This document shows, in pieces, positions 17,864-27,604 of a stretch of 64,000 nt of DNA. The position numbers and the translations under genes are program-made. Numbering within the stretch: position 1 is the stretch's first letter; every line of letters starts with the position of its first letter. Under the pieces are notes generated by a model. It had not been told where the DNA came from. It did not search any database and saw only the letters and a program-made list of their open reading frames with translations. Origin of the DNA: Arcticibacter svalbardensis MN12-7 (lineage in GTDB: Bacteria; Bacteroidota; Bacteroidia; Sphingobacteriales; Sphingobacteriaceae); the NCBI RefSeq assembly GCF_000403135.1, contig NZ_AQPN01000079.1, forward strand, positions 1 to 64,000. Reading direction: 5' to 3'.

Positions 17864-18954
17864 TTAAAGGGTTTGTGTAATAGTTTCCGGACTTGGTATT
17901 GATTTTACGTTATGGTTCCACTCCAAGTCATCGTTTAGCAATCCACTCTCCTGAAGTTTGGTCAGAACCATTAACCGCATTAAAAGCGAATCACGGAATC
18001 CAGCATCAGCAAAGTTCATGGCAATCAGGCCTTCATATAATTCGCGAATGGTTTGTTGTAAGGTATATATCGGTTGATGATCAGGAGCTAACTGTTTAAA
18101 AAGATCAAAATTAACACGATAAGAGCGTTTGTCAGGAGCTGCATCTTTATTTAGCACGACACTTGTGCCCGGAATAACAGCAATTACAGCTTCAGCAATC
18201 TCCTTAACCTGATAATTCCATTCCTTGCAACCTGCATTAACGGCAAGAAATTCCCCTCCATTATCTGCATTTCTGGTCACTGCCCACTCCATTGCACGGG
18301 CCATATCCTTTACATGTATAAGTGGACGCCAAGGACTTCCATCACTTAATATATTAATTTGTCCGGATGTAACCGCTCCGGCAACAAAGTCATTAAGCAC
18401 CAGATCCAGTCTTAATCTACTACTCATTCCACAAGCAGTAGCAAAACGCAGACAGGTAATAGTAAAGTTTTCATCTGCCAGTTGTTCTAAATCAAACTCT
18501 GTAGAAACTTTTGATTTCGCATAAGCAGTAAGCGGATTTAGTTCAGAAGTTTCTGTTTTAGGAGCATCTCCGGCAGCGCCATATACACTACAGCTTGATG
18601 CAAATACAAATGAGCTTGCTCCAGCGGCTTTTGCCATTTCAGCAAGCTTTACAGAGGATTTATAGTTCACATCAAAGGTCATTTTTTCATATCTTGATCC
18701 CATTGGATCATTTGAAATTGCGGCTAAGTGAATAACAGCATCTACACCTTCAAGTACGTCCTGAGTTATTTTCCTGACATCACCAAACAGTTGTACATCA
18801 AGATAATATTCGGGTAAGATTAAGACATTTGTTAAAGAAGATGCAAAATAAGCCATGTCATATCCTATTAAGGTGGCTTGCGGGAATTTTTACGTAACTG
18901 AGTCACTACACCGGGGCCTACATAACCCATGTTTCCCGTGATTAAGATTTTCAT
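17864..18954 (-). CDS. NAD-dependent epimerase/dehydratase, interrupted by a frameshift
   Basis: This is an extended short-chain dehydrogenase acting on a nucleotide sugar. A 330-residue frame starting at 18856 has the catalytic YAKSK, HLAAISNDP and FASSCSVYG but lacks the glycine-rich nucleotide-binding start. That start is present just upstream in another frame: MKILITGNMGYVGPGVV from the ATG at 18954. Adding one A in the five-A run at 18887-18891 joins the two through FPQATLIGYDM into about 363 residues. The gene is therefore either inactivated or carries a sequence error. It lies between rfbF and rfbC in one operon. Substrate is unknown. Confidence 0.85.
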
Positions 18955-18989
18955 ATATTGTTTTTTATATAAAAAGATGAATTGAAAAT

Positions 18990-19793
18990 TTAATATCTTA
19001 CTGGTGCCTTAGACATTATTTTATGATACCATGGTGCATTTCCAGCTTGCCACATTTCTTCTAAAACCATTCGATCACGAAGTGTGTCCATCGGTTGCCA
19101 GAAGCCATTATGACGATATGCAGACAGCTCTCCTTGTTTGGTCAGATTCTCCATAGATTCACGTTCCCAAATAGAATCATCATCCTGTATAAAATCAAAT
19201 ACAGCAGATTCTAATACAAAAAACCCTCCATTGATCCAGGGCATATCATCACCATTAGGTTTTTCCTGAAAGTGAGTTACTTTAGTATCTTCTGCTGCAA
19301 GATTAAAGGCACCAAACCTACCAGGTTGTTGTACGGCAGTAAGTGTAGCCATTGTTCCCTGTAACCGGTGATAAGCGATCACAGCATCAATATCAACATC
19401 ACTCAACCCATCACCATAGGTCATACAAAATGTTTCCTCCCCTACGTATTCCCTTACACGTTTTAAACGACCACCTGTCATTGTATTTTGACCAGTATTC
19501 ACTAAGGTCACCTTCCATGGTTCGGTATGGCTTTTATGAACCACCATACTATTATTGCTCATATCAAACGTAACGTCAGAATTATGTAAGAAGTAATTAG
19601 CAAAATATTCTTTAATTACATCTCCTTTATAACCACAACATATAATGAAGTCATTTATTCCATGAGAAGAATAAAGTTTCATAATATGCCATAAAATGGG
19701 TTTGCCACCAATTTCGACCATTGGTTTAGGCCTGGTACCACTTTCTTCGCTTATTCTTGAACCATAACCGCCTGCTAATATTACTGCTTTCAT
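18990..19793 (-). CDS. rfbF: Glucose-1-phosphate cytidylyltransferase
   Basis: The 267-residue nucleotidyltransferase opens with [19 protein letters not shown] then [19 protein letters not shown], diagnostic for RfbF, which makes CDP-glucose from CTP and glucose-1-phosphate. [11 protein letters not shown] carries the metal-binding Asp residues, and GGFFVLE and [14 protein letters not shown] are also conserved. It is the first gene of the minus-strand arm and is divergent from the export operon. No CDP-glucose 4,6-dehydratase (RfbG) is seen beside it, which leaves the fate of CDP-glucose open. Confidence 0.94.
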   Translation of the reverse strand: MKAVILAGGYGSRISEESGTRPKPMVEIGGKPILWHIMKLYSSHGINDFIICCGYKGDVIKEYFANYFLHNSDVTFDMSNNSMVVHKSHTEPWKVTLVNTGQNTMTGGRLKRVREYVGEETFCMTYGDGLSDVDIDAVIAYHRLQGTMATLTAVQQPGRFGAFNLAAEDTKVTHFQEKPNGDDMPWINGGFFVLESAVFDFIQDDDSIWERESMENLTKQGELSAYRHNGFWQPMDTLRDRMVLEEMWQAGNAPWYHKIMSKAPVRY

Positions 19794-20299
19794 AAATTGA
19801 TAAGTATAAATGTTATTGTATAGCTCTTTGATTTCGAAATAAAGTTAAACGGAGTTGAGCATAAAAAAGCAACACTTATGGTACATGAATACAAAAATGT
19901 AAAATACTGAGAAGCAGAGAGAAAAGGTCTTTACAACTATTTTCCTCCTATATCAAAAAGAAAGGAAATATACCTTTAAACATCTATCTAAGTACTTAAT
20001 TATATGGAGTAAATAAATAACTGAATTAAGCATTGTGTAAAAAAGCACTTAAAATATACGCTCCTAAATCAACTTTTTAATATAAAGCCCAACAAGCTAG
20101 TTTTATAAGTATTACTTGCCTAATATTTTACATATAATATTTTTTTGTGTAAAATAATATGAAAATCAGGGCAAATTATTTTCGCAAATTTACATAACCC
20201 TCACAACCCTATTAAGTTATATAGAATAAGCTTTTTTTTAAGCTAATTTTGAGATTACTAATGTTATAAGTTTTGAGTCTAAACCATTCCCTATAATAG
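19794..20299. other. Divergent promoter region of the exopolysaccharide locus
   Basis: This AT-rich spacer of about 500 bases separates rfbF (minus) from the export lipoprotein (plus). It must hold both promoters. I see TTTG-type boxes and many A/T runs but no spacing that convincingly fits the Bacteroidota -33/-7 consensus. No gene is evident. Confidence 0.5.
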
Positions 20300-20331
20300 C
20301 CACTGTGTAAGTGGAGGGGCGAAGCTGTAGG
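20300..20331 (+). promoter_or_regulatory. Leader hairpin and ops/JUMPstart-like element
   Basis: CCACT (20300-20304) pairs with AGTGG (20310-20314) around GTGTA, followed at once by GGGGCGAAGCTGTAGG (20316-20331), a GC-rich island in AT-rich DNA. The GGCG-AGC-GTAG arrangement resembles the ops core GGCGGTAGCGTG used by RfaH-type antiterminators. It lies 22 bases before the ATG of the first gene of a long polysaccharide operon, where such elements are expected. Similarity is by eye only. Confidence 0.4.
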
Positions 20332-20353
20332 TTATTTAAAATTACTTCTTATT

Positions 20354-21115
20354 ATGTATAAAATTCCTATCTTATTATCTTGCTTATTATTCTTAATCTC
20401 AGGCTGCAGTTATAAAGGTGTACCCTATTTTCAGGATCTTAATAATACATCTCCAGTTAAAGAAACAATTGGGAATTACCAAGAACTTACTGTACAACCT
20501 GAGGATATCATCGGGATAAGTGTGAGCAGTCTCAATTCGGAAGCCTCATCTGTGTTCAACTACAACCTGAACACCATCACCGGAACTTCTCAAATTAGTC
20601 CTAACAACCCGATAGTTGGTTACCTTGTTGATGAAAAGGGTGCCATACAGCTTCCATTAATAGGAAACCTGAAGGTCTCAGGTTTAACATTGTCGTCCAT
20701 AAGAGAGACCATACAAAGTAGACTTAATGAGTACTTAAAGCAACCGGTAGTAAATATACGCCTGATCAATTTCAAAGTATCCGTTATGGGAGATGTGCTA
20801 AGACCAGGAGTGTATCCTGTACAAAATCAACGGATCAGTATTGCTGAAGCTTTGACTATGGCAGGAGACTTGAATATTACAGCCTTGCGTAATAATGTAG
20901 TACTGATACGTGAAAGTGGTGGTAACAGGGAATATATACGTATAGATCTTACATCAAAAAAACTATTTAATTCCCCCTATTATTACTTAAAAACTAATGA
21001 CATTTTATATGTCCAGCCAGGCAGAAACAAATTTGCAAGTGTCGACAATAGTTATAGGAATATAGGCATTTTAATATCAGCCCTTTCTATTGTGGCTATA
21101 CTCCTAACGCGTTAA
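20354..21115 (+). CDS. Polysaccharide export lipoprotein (Wza-like)
   Basis: The 253-residue lipoprotein has the signal peptide MYKIPILLSCLLFLISGC with the lipid-attached Cys at residue 18. The polysaccharide-export (poly_export) domain covers residues 45-125 (YQELTVQPEDIIGISVSS). A SLBB domain follows (VSVMGDVLRPGVYPVQ). A hydrophobic C-terminal helix (residues about 232-250) is consistent with an outer-membrane-spanning or anchoring segment. It should form the outer-membrane channel for the exopolysaccharide. It is followed 26 bases later by the tyrosine kinase gene, the usual Wza-Wzc pair. Confidence 0.93.
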   Translation: MYKIPILLSCLLFLISGCSYKGVPYFQDLNNTSPVKETIGNYQELTVQPEDIIGISVSSLNSEASSVFNYNLNTITGTSQISPNNPIVGYLVDEKGAIQLPLIGNLKVSGLTLSSIRETIQSRLNEYLKQPVVNIRLINFKVSVMGDVLRPGVYPVQNQRISIAEALTMAGDLNITALRNNVVLIRESGGNREYIRIDLTSKKLFNSPYYYLKTNDILYVQPGRNKFASVDNSYRNIGILISALSIVAILLTR

Positions 21116-21141
21116 TATCTATTACTTATAATATTCGTCTT

Positions 21142-23514
21142 ATGAATAATATTGAAAATGTTCCGTTATCTCACTTTGTTGAAAAGGAAGAAGAAAGCAG
21201 TTCTAAAAACTTTGGAGAAACGATACTCAGATATTTATATTACTGGCCATTATTTTTAGTGTGTATTATCAGCACGCTAGCAGTGGCATATGTTTATCTG
21301 CATTATGCAAAACCTGAGTATTTAGTAAAAGCCAAGTTGTTAATTAAGGTCGAAAAAGATTCACCGAACTCCGGCTCCACATTAAACGAAATAATTAACC
21401 CCTACCAAAGTGGCAAAAGTGTTGAAAATGAAATAGAAATTATTAAATCTCGTTCCATTATCAGTCAGGTAGTAAAAAACCTGGATCTATGGGTTAATTA
21501 TACTGAAAAAAAGAGAATTGTAGATGAGGATTTATATGGCATATCGCCTGTTAAGTTTTATTTAAAACGCAACAACACTGATTTCGAATCTAAGAATCTC
21601 AACATTGTCATTGAAAATTCAGACTTCTTTTCATTAAAGGAAGATGATGGGACTGTTAAACGACTATCCTTCAACGATTCCTTCCGAAACAACTTCGGTT
21701 CCTGGAGATTATCAAAAACAGCGGATTTTAATAAATATATAGGTAAATCTATTCAAATAAACGTGACTGATCCAGAGTTGGCAACGGATAAATTACTAAG
21801 CCGGATTAAAGCAGCGGAGATCAATAAAAATGCATCTATAGTTGAATTAACCCTTCAGGAAAGTGTACTTAAAAGAGGAAAAGATATCCTCAATCAGTTA
21901 ATTGTTCAATATAATTATGCCTCAGCAAAAGAGAAAGACCGGGTTGCAGGAACGGCTCTGAAGTTTATAGATGACCGCTTGTCCTCACTTACCGGCGAAT
22001 TAAATTCAGTAGAGAAAGAGGTTGAAGGCTTTAGAAGCAGTCGTGGGCTAACTGATATATCATCTGAGTCAAAGTTGTACCTTGAAAATGTAAAGAATAA
22101 CGATGATCACCTCAATGAAGTAGATGTACAACTTAATGTAATCAGGGAATTAGAACGATATGTAAGTTCACCAGACAATGTTAACGGTGCTACTCCCTCT
22201 ACAATAGGAATTTCAGATCCAGGACTAACTGCCTATGTGAGCCGACTCATTGATCTGCAGCTTCAGTATCAAAAGCTGATGGGTACTCTTCCTGAGAAAA
22301 ACCCTGCATTTGATCCCTTGAAACAACAAATTTCAAGCACAAAAGATGCTATTAAACAAAACATTCGCAACATCAAATCTTCCTTACTTTCTACCCGCAG
22401 ACAGTTGGAATCATTCAACTCTGGTTTTGAAGGTTCTATACGAAGTTTACCTAGTGATGAACGCCAGCTCGTTAGCATTCAACGTCAGCAAAGTATAAAG
22501 GAAAATCTGTATCTCTACTTATTACAAAAAAGGGAAGAGGCTGCTTTAAGTCACGCTTCCACACTTGCTTTTAGTCAGACGGTAGATAGTGCTTATCTGG
22601 ATACTTATAAAAAGCCCCTTACCTATTCCCTTGCATTAGTAATAGGCATACTTATTCCATCTCTTCTGCTGTTTGGAAAAGAACTCTTTAACAATAAAAT
22701 ATCCTCTACCGAACAGATCGAACATACAGGAGTCCCTGTTACAGCTGAACTGATATATGAATATTCAAAATCACCAATTGTCGTTCATAACAAGAGTCGC
22801 TTTGCCATCGGTGAACAATTCAGGTCACTCCGAACTAACCTGTTATATTTACATGAAAAGAAAAAGAGCGGACGAGTAACGCTAGTTACATCCAGCATAT
22901 CTGGTGAAGGCAAAAGCTTTGTAACAAGCAACCTTGGTGTAGCACTTGCTGCATCCGGCAGAAAAACATTAATCCTGGAGTTAGACTTGCGAAAACCTAA
23001 GATCGCTAAAAACTTCAACCTGCAGGAAGGATTAGGATTAAGTGATTTTTTAAAAGGCCATGCCTCAATAAATCAAATCATTACACCTTCATCCATGCAT
23101 CCTAATCTGTTTTTTATAGGTACAGGCACACTTCCTGATAATCCTTCAGAATTACTGGAGCAAATTGAAATCGATGAACTGGTAGAATGGTTGCGTTCCG
23201 ACTATGATGACATTTTAATAGATACACCTCCAATATTTCTTGTTACGGATGCGATGATTTTATCCCGTTTAGCCGATGCAGCACTGTATGTGATCAGGCA
23301 AAATTATTCGTATAAAAAGCATCTTAATTTTATTAAAAAAATCTATAAAGAGCATAAATTACCAAAATTACAGGTTGTGTTTAACGCTATACAAAAACGA
23401 GGTGACTCTCGTTACGGTTACGAATATTATGCAGCAATGAGTGAACATAAAAAAACAAATATTCATTCTATTTTCAGGGAAGTTTCTAACCGGCTCTTAT
23501 TAAGTAATACCTAG
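21142..23514 (+). CDS. Wzc-like chain-length regulator and tyrosine autokinase
   Basis: This 790-residue protein has a Wzz domain with a first transmembrane helix at about residues 33-54, a long periplasmic coiled-coil region, and a second helix near 495-512. The C-terminal BY-kinase has Walker A ISGEGKS with K591, Walker A' LILELDLRKPK, and Walker B DDILIDTPP. The tail has a tyrosine cluster (RYGYEYYA) for autophosphorylation. Together with the lipoprotein it forms the envelope-spanning export machine and controls polymer length. A gap of 175 bases follows. Confidence 0.95.
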   Translation: MNNIENVPLSHFVEKEEESSSKNFGETILRYLYYWPLFLVCIISTLAVAYVYLHYAKPEYLVKAKLLIKVEKDSPNSGSTLNEIINPYQSGKSVENEIEIIKSRSIISQVVKNLDLWVNYTEKKRIVDEDLYGISPVKFYLKRNNTDFESKNLNIVIENSDFFSLKEDDGTVKRLSFNDSFRNNFGSWRLSKTADFNKYIGKSIQINVTDPELATDKLLSRIKAAEINKNASIVELTLQESVLKRGKDILNQLIVQYNYASAKEKDRVAGTALKFIDDRLSSLTGELNSVEKEVEGFRSSRGLTDISSESKLYLENVKNNDDHLNEVDVQLNVIRELERYVSSPDNVNGATPSTIGISDPGLTAYVSRLIDLQLQYQKLMGTLPEKNPAFDPLKQQISSTKDAIKQNIRNIKSSLLSTRRQLESFNSGFEGSIRSLPSDERQLVSIQRQQSIKENLYLYLLQKREEAALSHASTLAFSQTVDSAYLDTYKKPLTYSLALVIGILIPSLLLFGKELFNNKISSTEQIEHTGVPVTAELIYEYSKSPIVVHNKSRFAIGEQFRSLRTNLLYLHEKKKSGRVTLVTSSISGEGKSFVTSNLGVALAASGRKTLILELDLRKPKIAKNFNLQEGLGLSDFLKGHASINQIITPSSMHPNLFFIGTGTLPDNPSELLEQIEIDELVEWLRSDYDDILIDTPPIFLVTDAMILSRLADAALYVIRQNYSYKKHLNFIKKIYKEHKLPKLQVVFNAIQKRGDSRYGYEYYAAMSEHKKTNIHSIFREVSNRLLLSNT

Positions 23515-23689
23515 TAACGTAACCCAAAAAGAGCAATAGTTTAGAATTCCATTTGATCAGGATGAAAGCACAGAACTTTCACTAATATCCTCTTCTACAA
23601 AATGTTTCTTATCAAATATCGCTGATTATTATCCGGTGATTAACTGGTAACATTTAAGTTCCAAAAGATGATATTAATTAAATTTTAGT

Positions 23690-25249
23690 ATGGGTGCGGC
23701 CAACAGGGTAGTTAAAAATACAGGCATCTTATATGCCAAAATGGGCATTACAGTATTCATGTCCCTATACACCACCCGATTAATTTTAGGGTCCTTAGGT
23801 GTAGCTGATTTTGGTATCTTTTCTTTGATAGGTGGAGCAATTGCCATGCTGACTTTTCTAAATACGGCAATGGCTGCTACTACGCAAAGATTCATGTCAT
23901 TTGCTGAAGGAGTAGGCGACAAATTAAAACAGCAAAGCATTTTTAATGTAAGCGTCATATTGCATATATGTATTGCCGTATTGGTTTTAATTATACTGGA
24001 AGTAGTTGGCTACTTTCTATTTAAGGGGGTTTTTAAGATCCCTTTAGACCGGTTATACAGCGCTAAAGTTATTTACCAATTCATGATTGTAAGTACATTA
24101 TTTACAATCGTTTCGGTTCCTTACGATGCTGTAATCAATGCACATGAAAACATGTGGCTTTATTCCATCATTGGTATATTAGAATCCGTTCTAAAATTAG
24201 GCACAGCATTTTATGTTGTAAAAACTTCTTATGATAAGCTAATTGTCTATGGTCTTTTAACAGCGATACTGACTGTTATCCTGTTGATTGTTCGGAGAAT
24301 CTATTGCAAGAGGAAATATGCAGAGTGCGAAATAAATTTCAAAGTCTACTTTGATAAGTCTATTTTTAAAGACCTGACTAAATTTGCTGCCTGGGCATTT
24401 TTAGGATCATCAACCAGTATATTAGCCTTTTATGGCCAGGGCATTGTGTTAAATAGCTTCTTTGGAACAGCAATCAATACCACACAGGGTATTACGAATC
24501 AAGTAAGCGGACAGTTAAGCGCCTTTGCAGGAACCATGCTAAAAGCATTAAATCCTGTTATTGGCAAAAGTGAAGGAGCTGGAGATCGATCATTAATGCT
24601 TAGAGCATCCATGATGGGAAGTAAAATATCATTCTTTCTCCTGATGTTCTTTTTCATTCCTGTCATGCTTGAAACACCTTATATTTTTCACTTATGGTTA
24701 AAAGACGTCCCTGCATACACGGTTATATTTTGTAGGTTACTTTTAATTAAAAATCTAATTGATCAACTGTTTATTACATTGGCAACATCCATATCGGCAA
24801 CGGGTAAAATAAAGAAGTTTCAAATCTATTCGTCTATCCTTTATTGTTTTCCATTAGTGGTTTCCATTATCTTTTTCAAAATGGGATATCCACCTTATAC
24901 ACTATATGTAATCTTCATTATTCACGCCACTATATCTTCTTGTGTGACCCTTCATTTTGCCAAAGTAAATTGCGATTTGTCCATTTCTTACTTTTTAAAA
25001 AGCGTAGTGTTACGGTGTGTTGGATCTTATTTGTTGGTATTACTATTATCAGCAATCCCTCTATTCATCATCCCTGATCCAAGTATATTACGTCTCTTAC
25101 TTGTTGTTTCTTTAAGTTCAGTATTATTTCTTTTAGCGATATGGTTTATAGGGTTCACTACTGAAGAACGCTTAGGAGTATCAAATTTTCTTCATTTACT
25201 ACTTGGCAAAATACTTCCTAAAAAATCAGTTAGCGTATCTGAAGTTTAA
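23690..25249 (+). CDS. Wzx-type lipid-linked oligosaccharide flippase
   Basis: The 519-residue polytopic protein has roughly 12-14 hydrophobic helices. It starts ANRVVKNTGILYAKMGITVF followed by LYTTRLILGSLGVADFGIF, typical of the MATE/PST flippase family. It should move the undecaprenyl-diphosphate-linked repeat unit across the inner membrane. It lies between the kinase and the putative polymerase in the same direction. The repeat-unit structure cannot be deduced from it. Confidence 0.92.
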   Translation: MGAANRVVKNTGILYAKMGITVFMSLYTTRLILGSLGVADFGIFSLIGGAIAMLTFLNTAMAATTQRFMSFAEGVGDKLKQQSIFNVSVILHICIAVLVLIILEVVGYFLFKGVFKIPLDRLYSAKVIYQFMIVSTLFTIVSVPYDAVINAHENMWLYSIIGILESVLKLGTAFYVVKTSYDKLIVYGLLTAILTVILLIVRRIYCKRKYAECEINFKVYFDKSIFKDLTKFAAWAFLGSSTSILAFYGQGIVLNSFFGTAINTTQGITNQVSGQLSAFAGTMLKALNPVIGKSEGAGDRSLMLRASMMGSKISFFLLMFFFIPVMLETPYIFHLWLKDVPAYTVIFCRLLLIKNLIDQLFITLATSISATGKIKKFQIYSSILYCFPLVVSIIFFKMGYPPYTLYVIFIIHATISSCVTLHFAKVNCDLSISYFLKSVVLRCVGSYLLVLLLSAIPLFIIPDPSILRLLLVVSLSSVLFLLAIWFIGFTTEERLGVSNFLHLLLGKILPKKSVSVSEV

Positions 25250-25388
25250 TGTGTTTCAGAAATAACACCCATTTCAAAGATCAAGGCACGATATGCTTTA
25301 ATTTAAAGGACCGCCTAAAGTTCCTAATCTAATGAATAGTAGCAATGAACTTCATTTTAACGAGAGCGCATTTTTATTGTAATTAAAT

Positions 25389-26360
25389 ATGAATAATAAC
25401 ATCATTACAGGCTTAAAAATAGCCAGAAAGATTTACATGAAGTTATTTCAATCCAGAGCAACGCTATATGGATCTCAGGTTAATATGCTACAAAATGATG
25501 ATGCTAATGCGTTGATTATTGATAAGCTAAATAGTCCTGATCCAATTATGATTGCACGCTTCGGGGCCGTTGAATTATCCTTAATTGCCAATTACACCAG
25601 CATGAATAATGGCAAAAAAAATCAACACATTGATTTTATAAAAGGAAATTCTGAAGCATTCTGGTGGGAAAAAAACACCATGGCATTAATGGCTGAAACA
25701 GCAGGTTTTTTCCCTATTGAACCCCCTATGCTGGAGAAATTTGCTTTACTAATGCTTAATGACATGAAGCTGGTTGACGTTCTGGGTTCATGGCTCTGGC
25801 AAGAAAAATTGTTTAAACCTGAGCTAGCAGGTGCTACCCGAGTTCCCTTAGCGGACCTGGAGCCCTATTACCATGAACACCCATGGTCATTGGCCCTTAA
25901 AGACAAGAAAGTTTTGGTTATTCACCCCTTTGCAAAAAGCATAACGGAGCAGTATAAAAAGAAGGATTTATTATTTAATGGAGCCAAAGTACTTCCTGAT
26001 TTTGAATTGATCACATTACAAGCCATACAATCTGTTGCCAACACACAAACTCGTTTTGCGAATTGGTTTGAAGCCCTTAACTATATGAAAGATCAAATAG
26101 ATACAATTGATTTCGATGTGGCTATTATAGGTTGTGGTGCTTATGGTTTTCCTCTTGCTGCTCATGTAAAAAGATTAGGTAAAAAGGCAGTGCATCTTGG
26201 TGGGGCCACACAAAATCTATTTGGCATAAAAGGTAAAAGATGGGAGACTCAAAAAGCACATAGCCGCATAGCGGGGATGATGAATGAACACTGGATCAGG
26301 CCACAACAAGTTGAAACCCCTGAGAAAAGTCAAAGTGTAGAAGGTGGAGCTTACTGGTAA
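25389..26360 (+). CDS. Putative GT-D-like glycosyltransferase of the exopolysaccharide locus
   Basis: The 323-residue soluble protein has no signal peptide. It has MIARFGAVELSLI near residue 55, recalling the RFGDGE motif of GT-D-fold (DUF1792) glycosyltransferases. The C-terminal part has IGCGAYGFPLAAHVKRLG, HLGGATQNLFGIKGKRW, which I have seen in uncharacterised capsule-cluster proteins. The neighbours on both sides, flippase and polymerase, support a role in repeat-unit assembly. The ARFGAVEL motif lacks the Asp of the canonical version, so catalysis is uncertain. Confidence 0.6.
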   Translation: MNNNIITGLKIARKIYMKLFQSRATLYGSQVNMLQNDDANALIIDKLNSPDPIMIARFGAVELSLIANYTSMNNGKKNQHIDFIKGNSEAFWWEKNTMALMAETAGFFPIEPPMLEKFALLMLNDMKLVDVLGSWLWQEKLFKPELAGATRVPLADLEPYYHEHPWSLALKDKKVLVIHPFAKSITEQYKKKDLLFNGAKVLPDFELITLQAIQSVANTQTRFANWFEALNYMKDQIDTIDFDVAIIGCGAYGFPLAAHVKRLGKKAVHLGGATQNLFGIKGKRWETQKAHSRIAGMMNEHWIRPQQVETPEKSQSVEGGAYW

Positions 26361-26365
26361 ATAAA

Positions 26366-27601
26366 ATGATTACGACAATCAGACTCTTTAACTATAAGAT
26401 ATATTTACAGGAATTCCTGGTTATCTTTTTCTGCTTCTTATTAGTTGAAAAATCATTTATATGGTTCTTCAGCCAGAATGCTTATATCAATGAGGTTGCT
26501 ATTAAGGCATTAAGCATCGCAATTTATGGCTATGTCTTAATCAAAGTGAATGATCTCAAATTAAGTGAAAAGATCTATGTAGGCATCTTTACCGCATTAA
26601 TGGTCAAGCTCCTTTTACAGTCATTAATTGAGTTTCAAGTTTTCTTTAGAAACTTTGAAATATATACGGTGATTTTTCCTATCATCTTTACCATTTTTAT
26701 AAAATCAGAAATGAGAAAGATGAACGCTGATCTCCTAGGCTTTCTTGCAGGCTTTTACCTGTTGTCCTACCTCGTTTTCATGGCTTTATTTGGACATAAT
26801 TTCTCCTTTAGTCTGGAACATATAGAGCCTAATACAGGTCCATTTTCAGGAGACACACGCATCCTTCATGCGCATTCGATATTCATGCTGATTATCCCGT
26901 TCTTATGGTATCTCAACAAATTTATCAATAAGCAAACCATTCAATCCTTTCTTCTTTTTGCATTATGCTTTACCATCATTCTTGTCCACCAACACAGGTC
27001 TGTATGGAGCAGTGTCATATTTGCCACATTTGTATATTTCATCCTTGTTCTTCGTACAAACAAAAAAGCACTCACTGGAGTGGCAAGTTTTACATTGACA
27101 TCTATACTGGCTCTTATAATTGCCATTTACTTCGTATCTGCTACGTTTCCTGGACTGCTAAGCTTCTTTGGTGAACGTTTTAGTGAAATTCTTAACCCAT
27201 CTACCGATAGTGGCACAGGAGGATTTAGAATTGAACAAACTGAAATGTACTACAATTTCATCAAACAAAAACCGCTCTTTGGCTGGACGTTTGAAGGTTA
27301 CAGTTTAGAGAATCCCTTAGTAGATTGGTGGGATGCCAATACTGGTCATCATTTCCATGAAGGCTTTGTAGAAATCTTATTCTACCATGGCATCTTTGGC
27401 TTACTGTTCAAGTTCTCGTTCCTCATTTATATATTTTTTAAATCATTTAGCCGGCATTTATCAAACAGGGCTGTGGTACTTATTCCTTTTTGTCTGAGCG
27501 GACTTGTTTTTTCATTAAGTTATGTTGCACCACTTATTTTCTGGGGACATGTAGGTCTCTGTTTATATTATCTGGAGAGTAATAAAACCTTTAAAAGCTA
27601 A
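26366..27601 (+). CDS. O-antigen ligase/polymerase-type membrane protein (Wzy-like)
   Basis: The 411-residue protein has about 10-12 hydrophobic helices. A large loop near residues 285-340 contains GGFRIEQTEMYYNFIKQKPLFGWTF-type sequence and a GHHFHEGFVEILFYHG motif with histidines. This is the arrangement of the Wzy_C polymerase/ligase family. It should polymerise the flipped repeat units in the periplasm. The gene begins 5 bases after the preceding stop. Wzy proteins vary greatly, so the assignment rests on topology, loop motif and position. Confidence 0.85.
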   Translation: MITTIRLFNYKIYLQEFLVIFFCFLLVEKSFIWFFSQNAYINEVAIKALSIAIYGYVLIKVNDLKLSEKIYVGIFTALMVKLLLQSLIEFQVFFRNFEIYTVIFPIIFTIFIKSEMRKMNADLLGFLAGFYLLSYLVFMALFGHNFSFSLEHIEPNTGPFSGDTRILHAHSIFMLIIPFLWYLNKFINKQTIQSFLLFALCFTIILVHQHRSVWSSVIFATFVYFILVLRTNKKALTGVASFTLTSILALIIAIYFVSATFPGLLSFFGERFSEILNPSTDSGTGGFRIEQTEMYYNFIKQKPLFGWTFEGYSLENPLVDWWDANTGHHFHEGFVEILFYHGIFGLLFKFSFLIYIFFKSFSRHLSNRAVVLIPFCLSGLVFSLSYVAPLIFWGHVGLCLYYLESNKTFKS

Positions 27602-27604
27602 ATC

